Virus record (IMG/VR): IMGVR_UViG_3300025051_000002
Location: 1 to 57,124 of that record
DNA from: a virus
Strand: one strand, 5' to 3'
Length of the DNA stretch: 57,124 nucleotides
Made by a program: the position numbers and the translations under genes. Each line of letters opens with the position of its first letter. Position 1 is the first letter of the stretch. The notes beneath the pieces were generated by a model. The model saw only the letters and a program-made list of their open reading frames with translations. It did no database searches and was not told the origin of the DNA. Positions 31,682 through 40,401 of this stretch are shown here, piece by piece.

Positions 31682-32212
31682 TTAGAACGGCCCTCCCATA
31701 AGATAAGGCACTGTATCAGTAGATGTTCTGTAATGCGCATGTACTGTGCCGGAAGCCACTGGGCTGCTCCAATCTGAGGCGTCATCAGATTTAATTTTAG
31801 TTATTACATAGTCTGTTTTATTTAATGGGACATTGCGTGCTGTTTGTGATGCGGTAGGTGTAGCATTCAATCTTAGGACATCTTCTACTGATATGTTGTA
31901 ATGTCTTGTGTTATTTACAATATTATATATGTTTTGTTCGTTTACTAATATTTCTTCACTCGATGTTAGAAAACCAGAACACGTAGCATAGCATATAAAT
32001 ATGCCCGCCTCATCTATGGAAACGGCTGTTTTATATAAACCAGCTTCTACCGTAGATTCAATCAGTGTACCATTTATAGGAGGTATTAAGGCACTATCAT
32101 CAATGCGACGCACGTCATAGTACACAGTTTCGCCTGATGCCAAACTGCTGTCTTCCTCATTAAATAAAGATACTAATATAGGAAAGTTTTCGCCAACATT
32201 AGCCCTGATCAT
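31682..32212 (-). CDS. Beta-sandwich virion protein
   Basis: A 176-residue protein whose N-terminal ~95 residues read as an Ig-like sandwich (ETVYYDVRRID, GLYKTAVSIDEAGIFICYA). A helical C-terminus ends in VPYLMGGPF. AAGGA precedes the ATG. Such small Ig-type proteins decorate fibres or capsids. No specific family recognised. Confidence 0.5.
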   Translation of the reverse strand: MIRANVGENFPILVSLFNEEDSSLASGETVYYDVRRIDDSALIPPINGTLIESTVEAGLYKTAVSIDEAGIFICYATCSGFLTSSEEILVNEQNIYNIVNNTRHYNISVEDVLRLNATPTASQTARNVPLNKTDYVITKIKSDDASDWSSPVASGTVHAHYRTSTDTVPYLMGGPF

Positions 32213-32221
32213 TTAAAGTCC

Positions 32222-32788
32222 TTAGTCCTTTTTCCAAACCACTTCAAATATAGATTCTAATAAGTCATCTGGTAATATAAGTTTATCGATTGGTTTACTT
32301 GAGTATTTTGGATGCTCATAACATGTGTCAATAAATTCTGTGCATGACATCTCTTTTTCATCATTAAAATTAAATTCATAATCATACCCTATATCTTTAT
32401 ATAGACAGTTAAATGCGTTTTTAATTGCGGTTACTGCTTTATTATTGTCAGGACAACGTAATATACATATGTCGTCACAGCGTAAAAAAGTTAATATATC
32501 TTCCTTGTTTATGCCTTGCCCCAACATGTGGATAACATAGCCATCTCCAACATACAGGGCCGCGTGAGACCAGTATCCTGGAATTAAGATACTACCTAAG
32601 TAGTGATCATACCTTCTTAAAAGAACATCTCCTGGTTCAAGTACATTTAATACATAACGTGTATCTGGTCCTTTTATACTGTAAGAAGAATTACCAAAAA
32701 GTACAAACCCTCCTGCATATACACGTATATCAGAAAACCAAGCAATCAATGTGTTTTTAATTTTGTAAAAAATAGTTGAAAGTGTCAT
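32222..32788 (-). CDS. Permuted papain-fold (YiiX/YebB-like, NlpC/P60-related) cysteine hydrolase
   Basis: A 188-residue enzyme candidate. PGDVLLRR begins the core; GYWSHAALYVGDGYVI carries the catalytic His (H75); MSCTEFI carries the catalytic Cys (C148). The His-before-Cys order is the circularly permuted papain arrangement of the YiiX/YebB group. A hydrophobic N-terminal helix (TLIAWF) may anchor it. The ATG at 32788 is preferred over the in-frame GTG nine bases upstream because AGGTGA is correctly spaced for it. Within a fibre cluster it most likely trims peptidoglycan peptides or amides during entry; lipid amidase activity is also possible. Confidence 0.75.
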   Translation of the reverse strand: MTLSTIFYKIKNTLIAWFSDIRVYAGGFVLFGNSSYSIKGPDTRYVLNVLEPGDVLLRRYDHYLGSILIPGYWSHAALYVGDGYVIHMLGQGINKEDILTFLRCDDICILRCPDNNKAVTAIKNAFNCLYKDIGYDYEFNFNDEKEMSCTEFIDTCYEHPKYSSKPIDKLILPDDLLESIFEVVWKKD

Positions 32789-32803
32789 ACTTATCACCTT
32801 TTA

Positions 32804-33790
32804 TTATATGGAGCGTGCTCTATGCATACATAATATACTTGCCATTGACCAGTTATGATCTCCTGATATAGCCATATTAGTGTCGGCTGTTACTTTTAAT
32901 CTCATACCACTACCTACTTGATCAGTATCTGAGGAATTTAAAGCTATAAAACCATTTGATAATAGTGGTACTTTATTTATAAATCTGGCTAAGGTTACTT
33001 CTACTGTAAACATATTGTACCTACCATTACCATAAGGGGCGGGGGTGATGTTTTCGTAACGTTTGGTTACAGTATTCCAAGTAGCATCCCAGAAAGCTAC
33101 TGGGGCGTTGTGTTGGTCATCGTCTGGTACATAAACTAAACCACCTGTGTGTGTGGTTATATCTGATGTAATTGCTACTGTACCATTACCGGCGGCGGGG
33201 ACTATTAAATAACCACCATATAAATTATAGTTAGTATTTGTTCCAACAGTGGTTGTTGTAACTCTTGGTACCACTTCCAGTGTTATTGTATCTAATAAAG
33301 CATCTTTCCATGTAATATAACCTTCATGTAACCATGTTTCATTTTCTACAATATTGAAATCTACATAAATAGGATCAGGGTCTGGATCACCAACAATATG
33401 ATTAACAACTATTGGTGTACCGCCACCAACAAGTCGTGGATTTGTTGTATCATCACCTTCCCCAGTCCAATAAATGGCTGTACCTAATTTTCTTGAAGTT
33501 TGATGCACCCTTAATTTACCGGATAGGTCTCTATACTCATCTACTATACTTACATTAGAAAATTCTCCTAAACAATACTTTATACCTTCAGTAGTAGGGA
33601 AAGTAGTCACACCGTTACTTACAGCAATGTCACCAACAGCTACTTTGGCCACCAATACTTCTGATTGTGCTACCTCACGATCTGTTAAATAATCTGTAAT
33701 AGTGGTAGTACTAGATGCTGGTATATTAAATCCACGTACATCTAATTCTATATCTTCTGTTGTAGTATTAGTTAATATTATAGTAGTCAT
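32804..33790 (-). CDS. Virion fibre or baseplate-type structural protein
   Basis: A 328-residue beta-rich protein, starting in an ATGA overlap with the upstream stop. The N-terminus (TTIILTNTTTEDIELDVRG) looks like a short beta barrel followed by an Asp/Thr-rich body. No catalytic motif. Its place in the fibre block suggests a structural or receptor-contacting role. Confidence 0.55.
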   Translation of the reverse strand: MTTIILTNTTTEDIELDVRGFNIPASSTTTITDYLTDREVAQSEVLVAKVAVGDIAVSNGVTTFPTTEGIKYCLGEFSNVSIVDEYRDLSGKLRVHQTSRKLGTAIYWTGEGDDTTNPRLVGGGTPIVVNHIVGDPDPDPIYVDFNIVENETWLHEGYITWKDALLDTITLEVVPRVTTTTVGTNTNYNLYGGYLIVPAAGNGTVAITSDITTHTGGLVYVPDDDQHNAPVAFWDATWNTVTKRYENITPAPYGNGRYNMFTVEVTLARFINKVPLLSNGFIALNSSDTDQVGSGMRLKVTADTNMAISGDHNWSMASILCMHRARSI

Positions 33791-34287
33791 ATATCATATC
33801 TCCAAGCAGTTTCTACACGACATACAGTGTTAATAATAGCTGATGAACTTTTAGAAACATACACTTGTATTTTGTCGGTCGGTTCTATATTTAAATTCAA
33901 ATCATTAATTAAAAATGTCCTATCAGCATTACCGTTATAACTAAAAGTATATATAGTAGCAGTATTTTTCTTTAACGCAAATTCTGTATAAGCATCTCCG
34001 GACTTACTTCTACAAAATATACCAAGTACAGTTGATGGCCTATTTGGCATGTACACATCATCTGTGTCATCTAAATCACCTAATAAAGGTAAGTAAACAC
34101 CTTTTGCGGCGCCTTTTCTTGCGTACTCAAATACCGGCTTTTCAGCAGATAACCATTTAGTTCTAACCACATCATAACAATAAGTTATATTTGTGATTGG
34201 ATCAATCCATAACATATCTCCTATTAAAGGCTGCCCCCCATAGGCTACCAGGCCTTTTGTATGCCTTTGGAAAATACCCTTAGCCAT
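33787..34287 (-). CDS. Small virion structural protein
   Basis: A 166-residue protein with GGAGG before its ATG. The N-terminal segment QRHTKGLVAYGGQPLIGDM is followed by a beta-sheet body. Translationally coupled to the next gene. Family unknown; probable fibre accessory. Confidence 0.5.
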   Translation of the reverse strand: MAKGIFQRHTKGLVAYGGQPLIGDMLWIDPITNITYCYDVVRTKWLSAEKPVFEYARKGAAKGVYLPLLGDLDDTDDVYMPNRPSTVLGIFCRSKSGDAYTEFALKKNTATIYTFSYNGNADRTFLINDLNLNIEPTDKIQVYVSKSSSAIINTVCRVETAWRYDI

Positions 34288-34288
34288 T

Positions 34289-36235
34289 CTATATTACCTC
34301 CGTCAATATATCGAATGTTAGTAACAGTAAAATAGCGTCATTAACCATAGTATCAGCAGCGTCTGTGCTATCCCTGTATATTCTAAAACTAACTGCGGCG
34401 TCTCTACTCAAAGGGCTATTAGCATCATTATAAGGTATATAAGAGACACATTTTAAAAAAGTGTCGGCCGAAGCATTGTCAGGTAGAGGCTTGTTTAGTA
34501 CAACTGTTGAAATGGGTTTATTTTCTACTACATCTAAATCATTAAATACTTGGTACTCTAATGCCCATCTACAAGATGTTGCACCTGTCTGAGAGTAGTC
34601 ATTAAAAAAGCTTATTTTCATTAATATATCGGTGTTCCTTTTCCAATTAGACGGTATTTCAAAAGAACCATACATAGACTCTTCTACGGTATCATCATAA
34701 GCTAATCCTGTTATAGGACATCCAGAGGCAGTAGTCTTATGTGGGAAATTGGTTATCCCTTCTGTTAAACTTCCGGCTCTAAATATCAGACTATACATAT
34801 TATCCGCCGTGGATTTGGATATGCAACATGTTTCCGCGCCGGAAGAAAAATCTAACACTAATTTACCAAAATCAAGGTATCTTAGGTACATATCATTATC
34901 AACATTGTTTAATTGTACTGAAGGTGAAGCACTCCACTCTCTACCTAAGCCTTCTGTTTTAGGTCTATTCCAGTAAGTTACAGCAGCAGAATTAGCACCA
35001 TAGTAAACATCAGAAGTTCCGAAAGCATCAAGATTCCACATCATAGCAGAAACAAAGCCGAAATTAAACAATTCTTGCCCATTACTATTACTGTTATCTA
35101 TAATACCTACGGCCGCCATATTGACCCCGTATTCATATCTTTTTATGTTGGCTTTTGAACCTCTTGCTGCCCAATCAGTTTTAGATTCATAACCAGCAGT
35201 AGAGGTATAAGAAGCGGTGTTTATAGGAAAGCTTTCTAGAAGACACCAATCACTGGATGTAAGATTAGAGGTACCAGAAGTAGTATTATAGATAGTATTA
35301 GGATAGTTTGGATCATTATCGATACCTAAAATATGATCTAAGTTCCAAGTATTTACAAAACATAATTTAGAGTAGGTTTTATTATGAACATAGTCTATTC
35401 TGGTGTTCAACGCATCTCTGGTTACACCGTAGTCATACCCGGCCTCATCTATGAATATACCATCAATATTTAATAAATCCCAATTATCTGTTTTGGTTTG
35501 AAATACAGAAAGATCTTGGTTAGCCGTCACATAACCAAAAATTTGAATCCTTGGATTTAATGCTTTAACTCTTGGTATTATTATTTGGGTATTTGAATAG
35601 TCACCATGGGTGGGGGTTTGTATTCCATCTCCTAAAACAATATAATTGTATTTAGCTATATCCTGGGCCACTTTTTCGTTTGTCCAAGAATTGGCGGCAG
35701 AGTTAAATGAACTTAACCACCCGTAGTATACAAGTAAATCCATAGGACTAGGATAAGTCCAGCTTTTTATGTATTCAGTATACCAACCATCTTCTGACAA
35801 GGCAGTATTAAGAGAGGATAGATTATCAGCGTGATCTTGTAATATACCATTAGGGCCTAAAATGGGTTGATGCTCTGCCACATATAAAGGACTGTCTGTA
35901 TCATTGTATAAATCTCTTCTATTGATCAGTACTTGCATAGGAATAAAAGTACCAGATACACCAGTATAGGGATCTACCACGATGGCGGTATCGGTTACAA
36001 AATATTCTAAGTCGCCTATAAATTCTACTATTGGTTGCCCCAGGTGGTTATCAACCACAGTGTCTAAAACAGTCTTACTAGCAGTGGATAAAGCTTCTTG
36101 ATAGCATATATGTAAATCAGTGGGTTCATTAAATGAAAGACAGTCTAATGTACCACTAATATTAGTAGCTTGAGATAACTCGTAATGAAGAGCGCCTAAA
36201 TCTACCGGTGATTTTGTATAAGAATACTCTTGCAT
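34289..36235 (-). CDS. Virion glycosidase with GH114-like TIM barrel
   Basis: A 648-residue protein. Residues about 165-400 follow the GH114 pattern: LLVYYGWLSSF, YNYIVLGDGIQ, PRIQIFGYVTAN, then LLNIDGIFIDEAGYDYG with acidic catalytic candidates at a strand end, then KLCFVNTWN. GH114 enzymes cleave alpha-1,4-galactosaminoglycans. Beta-rich flanks at both ends look like fibre attachment and carbohydrate-binding parts. The ATG at 36235 overlaps the upstream stop (TAATG) and has GGAGAG 7 nt upstream; an earlier in-frame TTG lies on the ribosome site itself. Likely a depolymerase clearing surface polysaccharide. Substrate unknown. Confidence 0.72.
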   Translation of the reverse strand: MQEYSYTKSPVDLGALHYELSQATNISGTLDCLSFNEPTDLHICYQEALSTASKTVLDTVVDNHLGQPIVEFIGDLEYFVTDTAIVVDPYTGVSGTFIPMQVLINRRDLYNDTDSPLYVAEHQPILGPNGILQDHADNLSSLNTALSEDGWYTEYIKSWTYPSPMDLLVYYGWLSSFNSAANSWTNEKVAQDIAKYNYIVLGDGIQTPTHGDYSNTQIIIPRVKALNPRIQIFGYVTANQDLSVFQTKTDNWDLLNIDGIFIDEAGYDYGVTRDALNTRIDYVHNKTYSKLCFVNTWNLDHILGIDNDPNYPNTIYNTTSGTSNLTSSDWCLLESFPINTASYTSTAGYESKTDWAARGSKANIKRYEYGVNMAAVGIIDNSNSNGQELFNFGFVSAMMWNLDAFGTSDVYYGANSAAVTYWNRPKTEGLGREWSASPSVQLNNVDNDMYLRYLDFGKLVLDFSSGAETCCISKSTADNMYSLIFRAGSLTEGITNFPHKTTASGCPITGLAYDDTVEESMYGSFEIPSNWKRNTDILMKISFFNDYSQTGATSCRWALEYQVFNDLDVVENKPISTVVLNKPLPDNASADTFLKCVSYIPYNDANSPLSRDAAVSFRIYRDSTDAADTMVNDAILLLLTFDILTEVI

Positions 36236-36879
36236 TAACTTACTCTCCAAATGTCAATCATCGCGTTTTTTATATAAGCAACCGTAGATCCCACAGTACT
36301 TCTATAATTTATGGCTATTGTTAAAGCTTGTGTTGTGGGTAAATTACCATACATAAAACCAGAAACAAGTCCATAGTAATTTTGTTTTATCGGGGATTGG
36401 GCTTGATCAAATATTACCTGATTTATGCTTGTGCCTGTTACAGTTACTTGTGCATTGTATTCAGTGGAAGTTTTATTTTGAGCCCATTGATAACTAAAAC
36501 CTACTCTATAATCACCTGCGGGCAAAGTTTCAGTGGTTAGAGTAAGTTTGTTTTGCCAAGCAGTGCTGGTAGTCGAACTAACAGCGTCAGATATAGCATC
36601 GCTAAAATTTGAACCGAAATTTATGTTATTAATATCTGTATATTCTAAACCAGTTTCATCGGATTTTACTACAAGATATTTGCCTGCTTGATTTGTATAA
36701 GTTGCTGGAGTGTCTATAAGACTTATAAAAGACATGTTGTCAATTCTTTCAGTTAATTCTCCAGAAACTGTGGTTATTTTATTATGTATTGTTCCTGATA
36801 CTACATCATTAGCAAATTCTTGCTCAGATAAAAAGTCATAGTCATCTACTTGTTCTTCTCTTATCTTACTCCTGGCCAT
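36235..36879 (-). CDS. Fibre protein with N-terminal attachment helix
   Basis: A 214-residue protein. MARSKIREEQVDDYDFLSEQE is a typical fibre N-terminus, followed by LIDTPATYTNQAGKYLVV, a phrase common to phage fibres, and a C-terminal beta sandwich (about 95-214). Overlaps both neighbours. Probably part of a multi-subunit head or neck fibre. Confidence 0.65.
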   Translation of the reverse strand: MARSKIREEQVDDYDFLSEQEFANDVVSGTIHNKITTVSGELTERIDNMSFISLIDTPATYTNQAGKYLVVKSDETGLEYTDINNINFGSNFSDAISDAVSSTTSTAWQNKLTLTTETLPAGDYRVGFSYQWAQNKTSTEYNAQVTVTGTSINQVIFDQAQSPIKQNYYGLVSGFMYGNLPTTQALTIAINYRSTVGSTVAYIKNAMIDIWRVS

Positions 36880-37136
36880 TATTGATAAACCTCATAATGT
36901 GCTTTTAACACGTCAGTTACGTCAGGAACAATGACTGTGAAAGTTATTTGTGTGTCTGTATTTTCTACAAAATCGTCTGGGCTATACAATGATTGTCCAT
37001 TGTAATCTATTATTATCTTACCAGCTTTAAAAGAGGAGGGTGTGCTAAAAGTTTTATTAATGCCGTTCTGAGCACCTATAAGTAGTTCAGCAAGCTTAAT
37101 ATAAGAAGTCTTTTTTACTTTTCTAAGAACTATCAT
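36879..37136 (-). CDS. Small fibre-associated beta protein
   Basis: An 85-residue protein. The core IGAQNGINKTFSTPSSF...IIIDYNGQSLY...DTQITFTV matches a small domain seen in many phage fibre and adhesin proteins. The in-frame TTG 12 bases earlier overlaps GGAG, so I chose the ATG at 37136, which has that GGAG 6 nt upstream. Its stop overlaps the next ATG. Confidence 0.65.
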   Translation of the reverse strand: MIVLRKVKKTSYIKLAELLIGAQNGINKTFSTPSSFKAGKIIIDYNGQSLYSPDDFVENTDTQITFTVIVPDVTDVLKAHYEVYQ

Positions 37137-37157
37137 AGTAAACTCCAATTAATAGAA

Positions 37158-37184
37158 GGGGTTAAAATAGCACATTTTAACCCC
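37158..37184 (-). terminator. Intrinsic terminator-like hairpin
   Basis: A perfect 11-bp stem (GGGGTTAAAAT / ATTTTAACCCC) with a 5-nt loop, followed on the minus strand by TTCTATTAATT. Lies between the coiled-coil gene and the small fibre gene. Confidence 0.65.
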
Positions 37185-37210
37185 AACATAATAAGAACCA
37201 TGGATAAGCA

Positions 37211-37597
37211 TTATTCGCCAGAATTATCTAATTCTTCTTCGTACATAATGTCATCAACATTTTTAGATATAGTAGACTCTGGTACTGTATCAATATTGTC
37301 TTCTATAACTACTCCGCGCAATTTAAGCATAGTAGCTTGACGTGCTTTATCTCGTTCGGCGGCGCGTATAATACTATCCACCAGGTCAACAATTATTTTT
37401 TCGTTAGCTCTTAGCTGTCCAAGCTCACCTTGTAGCAAACTGAGCTGTCTTTGTTTCTTTTCAATTTCTTGCCTAAAACGTTCAATCAAAGTTACTACAA
37501 AACCAGCCTCAGATCGTGACATCAGTTTTTCTTCTTCTGCTTTCATCATAACTTTACGAAGTCTGTTTCTCTCATCTCTATCCTGTACACCTTCCAT
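37211..37597 (-). CDS. Coiled-coil protein of the fibre block
   Basis: A 128-residue, highly charged helical protein with a long heptad pattern across about residues 20-85 (IERFRQEIEKKQRQLSLLQG) and an acidic tail. AAAGGAG precedes the ATG. It could be an oligomerising linker, an assembly chaperone for fibres or a scaffold. Flanked by terminators on both sides, so it may be a separate transcription unit. Confidence 0.5.
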   Translation of the reverse strand: MEGVQDRDERNRLRKVMMKAEEEKLMSRSEAGFVVTLIERFRQEIEKKQRQLSLLQGELGQLRANEKIIVDLVDSIIRAAERDKARQATMLKLRGVVIEDNIDTVPESTISKNVDDIMYEEELDNSGE

Positions 37598-37635
37598 AAT
37601 AAATCTCCTTTATTCCGTTTGTATTAATTATGAAA

Positions 37636-37653
37636 GAGGGGCTTACGCCCCTC
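37636..37653 (-). terminator. Intrinsic terminator-like hairpin
   Basis: Stem GAGGGGC / GCCCCTC with a 4-nt loop, followed on the minus strand by TTTCATAATT. It lies just below the 501-residue fibre-type gene. Confidence 0.6.
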
Positions 37654-37667
37654 CTTATTTTACACTA

Positions 37668-39173
37668 TTACTGTTTAACTACATAAGTAATATTTCTACC
37701 TGGTTGTATATTAAATCTGAAAGTTATACTTGTAGTAGAAGTCTCAGCATAGTCACGATCGGCATTAACACCAGCAGCGCCAGTGTCTGCGGCGAGCAAC
37801 TGACCGTCAACATATACATCCATATTAGCACCTTCCTGGCCGGCAGTAGACACCGGTGTGTAGGTTATACTATAAGGCAGGGCGTGTGCTGTATTAGAAT
37901 CAATTTGTGTACCAACAGATTCTACGTATTTAGCACCTGATGTAGCATCAAGAGACCCTTGGATAGTATTGATGGCGTCATCTAATGTGCTGATAGCATC
38001 CACCAGATTAGAACCATCTGCTACGTAATAATTGTTAGCGAAGTCAACTGTACCTGAAGAGGTAGCACCAACAGCACCCTGTAGATCTGATATGTCACCA
38101 TTAATAGTAGATATAGAGGTATTAATACCACCAATATCTGATACGATGCCTGAAATATCACCATCATTGGATATAATAGCTTCACTCAAAGCGTCCAAAG
38201 AAACTGTAATATCCTCACCGTCAGTAAGGTAAGTAGCTGACGTATAAGTTGCATCACCGATACCTGTATTTAAAGCATCAATAGCTGATTTTAAACTGGT
38301 GGGTGAGGCATTTAACAGATAGTTACCTGTAATGCTATCCCAAGGTGTAGCACTACCATCATTATCCGTGGCGCCGGTGAATGTCCAAATATTGTGAATG
38401 TCTTCAACCAGCTCAACATCGCCTTCCCAAGAGCTAACAAAGTCTGTACGCAGCCACTCATACTCCGACATTTCTGACATTAGTTTACGGTAAGGATACA
38501 CGAAAGCTACAGCTGCGGGAACAGCCCCTTCCAAAGTAGATAGGTCTGTAGCAACACCGTTAGCATAAAATTTGGCATAAACATCAGTACCGGTACCTGT
38601 ACCGCCGAAATCAGCACCATCATGGAACTTAGCATAAATAGTATTACCGCTAGCATCCTTCATTTCATTGCCGGTATCCAGATTAATAACGTCAACTCTA
38701 ACTACTCTGTCAAGACCACCCTCGTCAAAGTAACTACCAGTATTAGCTGTACTAGCAAAAATAGGTAGACCACGTCTGTCAGTAGGCGTAGCGTAGGCTG
38801 TAGTTGCGGAGATAAGTGCGCCGGCAGTAGTGCCTGATACGGTGTAACCAGCACCAGAATTGTCATCTGATACGGCTAAAATTACTGTCTTAGCATCTAG
38901 GGTGTTGTTTTTGATATTGGTAAGGTTAAGATCTTTATTGGCAGCGCTTCCAGCGTCGGTATTAGACGGGTCAAAGTAGTTGCCCAAATCACCAAACCAA
39001 TCCGAAGTACCTTTTAGTTCTTTTACCAAGGTACGCATAACGTTTAAATCTTGTTCCAGTGAACCTGATACAGTGGGCTCGGCAACACCCGATGTATACA
39101 CACTGGCTACAGCATCATCATAAGTCGCTGAACGTCGAATTTGTTCTAATTGTCTAAGTAAACTTCTAGCCAT
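37668..39173 (-). CDS. Large virion fibre protein
   Basis: A 501-residue protein rich in Asp/Thr/Gly/Ala. The helical N-terminus (MARSLLRQLEQIRRSATYDDAV) resembles other attachment helices in this block. The body is beta-rich; residues about 330-420 show Ile-spaced trimeric coil repeats (ISTINGDISDLQGAV). The C-terminus ends in a compact beta domain (VDGQLLAADTGAAG). GGAGG precedes the ATG. Position just after the capsid genes suggests a head or neck fibre. Confidence 0.6.
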   Translation of the reverse strand: MARSLLRQLEQIRRSATYDDAVASVYTSGVAEPTVSGSLEQDLNVMRTLVKELKGTSDWFGDLGNYFDPSNTDAGSAANKDLNLTNIKNNTLDAKTVILAVSDDNSGAGYTVSGTTAGALISATTAYATPTDRRGLPIFASTANTGSYFDEGGLDRVVRVDVINLDTGNEMKDASGNTIYAKFHDGADFGGTGTGTDVYAKFYANGVATDLSTLEGAVPAAVAFVYPYRKLMSEMSEYEWLRTDFVSSWEGDVELVEDIHNIWTFTGATDNDGSATPWDSITGNYLLNASPTSLKSAIDALNTGIGDATYTSATYLTDGEDITVSLDALSEAIISNDGDISGIVSDIGGINTSISTINGDISDLQGAVGATSSGTVDFANNYYVADGSNLVDAISTLDDAINTIQGSLDATSGAKYVESVGTQIDSNTAHALPYSITYTPVSTAGQEGANMDVYVDGQLLAADTGAAGVNADRDYAETSTTSITFRFNIQPGRNITYVVKQ

Positions 39174-39249
39174 AATAGGTTTCCTCCAAAATTGTGTAAA
39201 TTGTTAGACGCCAGCGTAGATTAGTTCAAAAACCTAGTAGAATTTTATG

Positions 39250-39756
39250 CTACCTGGCTATTTTTAGTTCTGTAATGCGCTTTCTCAAAATACGACAAAG
39301 ACTGTCTTTGTTTGATAAAGAAGAAGCTTGTTGAAGAGCATACTGTAAAAGTTTTACATCTGTTAGTTGTGGCATCATATCTCTTGCCTTTCTAACTGGA
39401 AGTCCTACTAAGTCAGAGACCGATATCCCTTTGGGCACTATTGGAGTTACATGGTCTGTTTTTCTACTACTAACTTTACTTTCTTCATTTTTTGCTGCAC
39501 CTTCCACAGTATTGTTTACTTCAACCGCTACTTCTGGGGTGACTCTTGTTCCGTCATCATAAACTATTTTCCATCTGTTAGGATCACGTAATTTTATAGA
39601 TTTAAGCCACTCTATAAAAGGCGCACCTTCCTCTATTGCATGCTTCTTGCCGTACTGTATGTACAGCTCGTCCAATTCAATCTTACCACCAGGCCTAATA
39701 GCACGCTTCATAGCGTGGGCCCACCCAGATGTAATGTTTTGTATATAACCAATCAT
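39250..39756 (-). CDS. Conserved-type phage protein after the capsid genes, unknown function
   Basis: A 168-residue basic protein with AAAGGAG upstream. The N-terminal half (GKIELDELYIQYGKKH, FIEWLKSIKLRDPNRWKIVY) looks like a compact helical domain. A disordered Glu/Ser/Lys linker is followed by a C-terminal helical segment. No catalytic motif. Could be a capsid vertex or neck factor. Confidence 0.5.
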   Translation of the reverse strand: MIGYIQNITSGWAHAMKRAIRPGGKIELDELYIQYGKKHAIEEGAPFIEWLKSIKLRDPNRWKIVYDDGTRVTPEVAVEVNNTVEGAAKNEESKVSSRKTDHVTPIVPKGISVSDLVGLPVRKARDMMPQLTDVKLLQYALQQASSLSNKDSLCRILRKRITELKIAR

Positions 39757-39822
39757 AATAATCTCCTTTTCTTTTTTAGTTTACCTTTTCCTGTAGTTTA
39801 CCTTAATGCTAATTGTACTTAT

Positions 39823-40146
39823 TTACTTCACTCCCCACAGCCTATCTATACTAAAATGTATTATGTTTGATAGCCTATGAAAAATTAAAATCGTTGGTAA
39901 TATTAAAAGTATACTTGGTAAATACCCATATAAAACCAAATAAAAAAATAGTGTAGAAAACATACTTACCCAAACCGACAAACAATAAGGGCAATCAAGG
40001 ACAGAGTGTATAAAATTAAAAACTTTTTTACTTTTCTTATTAAAAACCCATTCTCTTACAGGAGAAAAAAATTCTGATTTACTTACTAATTCAGTAGTTG
40101 CTTCTATCGATAATGGTATAAGTATAAAAAATAGTATATAATACAC
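39823..40146 (-). CDS. DUF1360-like small membrane protein
   Basis: A 107-residue protein with three hydrophobic segments (about 1-16, 53-72, 74-92) and the CPYCLSVWVS motif that marks the DUF1360 family, common in phages and their hosts. It begins with GTG and has no strong ribosome site. Function is unknown; a holin-like or membrane-remodelling role is possible but not shown. Confidence 0.65.
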   Translation of the reverse strand: MYYILFFILIPLSIEATTELVSKSEFFSPVREWVFNKKSKKVFNFIHSVLDCPYCLSVWVSMFSTLFFYLVLYGYLPSILLILPTILIFHRLSNIIHFSIDRLWGVK

Positions 40147-40401
40147 AAGGCCACATATAAGTATAAGGTTAATTAAAGTTATTTATATTCTATATATAGA
40201 TAGGTTACTTAATTGTACAGATATAAGATGTAAAACATTGTATTTTAACATATTACTAATTTTATAACCAACCACTTACAATTATTACATGCTTTTTGTT
40301 TGGAACTTTTGAGATAAAATGTATGCTTATACATAAAATAAAAATACCCTACACAGCACTAGTTAATGGCTGTGTAGGGTGTGTAAAACAATTATAGCAT
40401 A
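40147..40401 (-). other. Intergenic region below the major capsid gene
   Basis: A 255-nt gap. The upper end holds the capsid terminator. The rest is AT-rich with no open frame, no tRNA fold and no convincing promoter, though a new transcript for the membrane protein would have to start here. Confidence 0.5.
40346..40380 (-). terminator. Strong intrinsic terminator after the major capsid gene
   Basis: A perfect 12-bp stem (ACCCTACACAGC / GCTGTGTAGGGT) with an 11-nt loop, followed on the minus strand by a T-rich tail (ATTTTTATTTTATG). It lies about 20 bases below the capsid stop and is the best terminator in the window. Confidence 0.88.
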
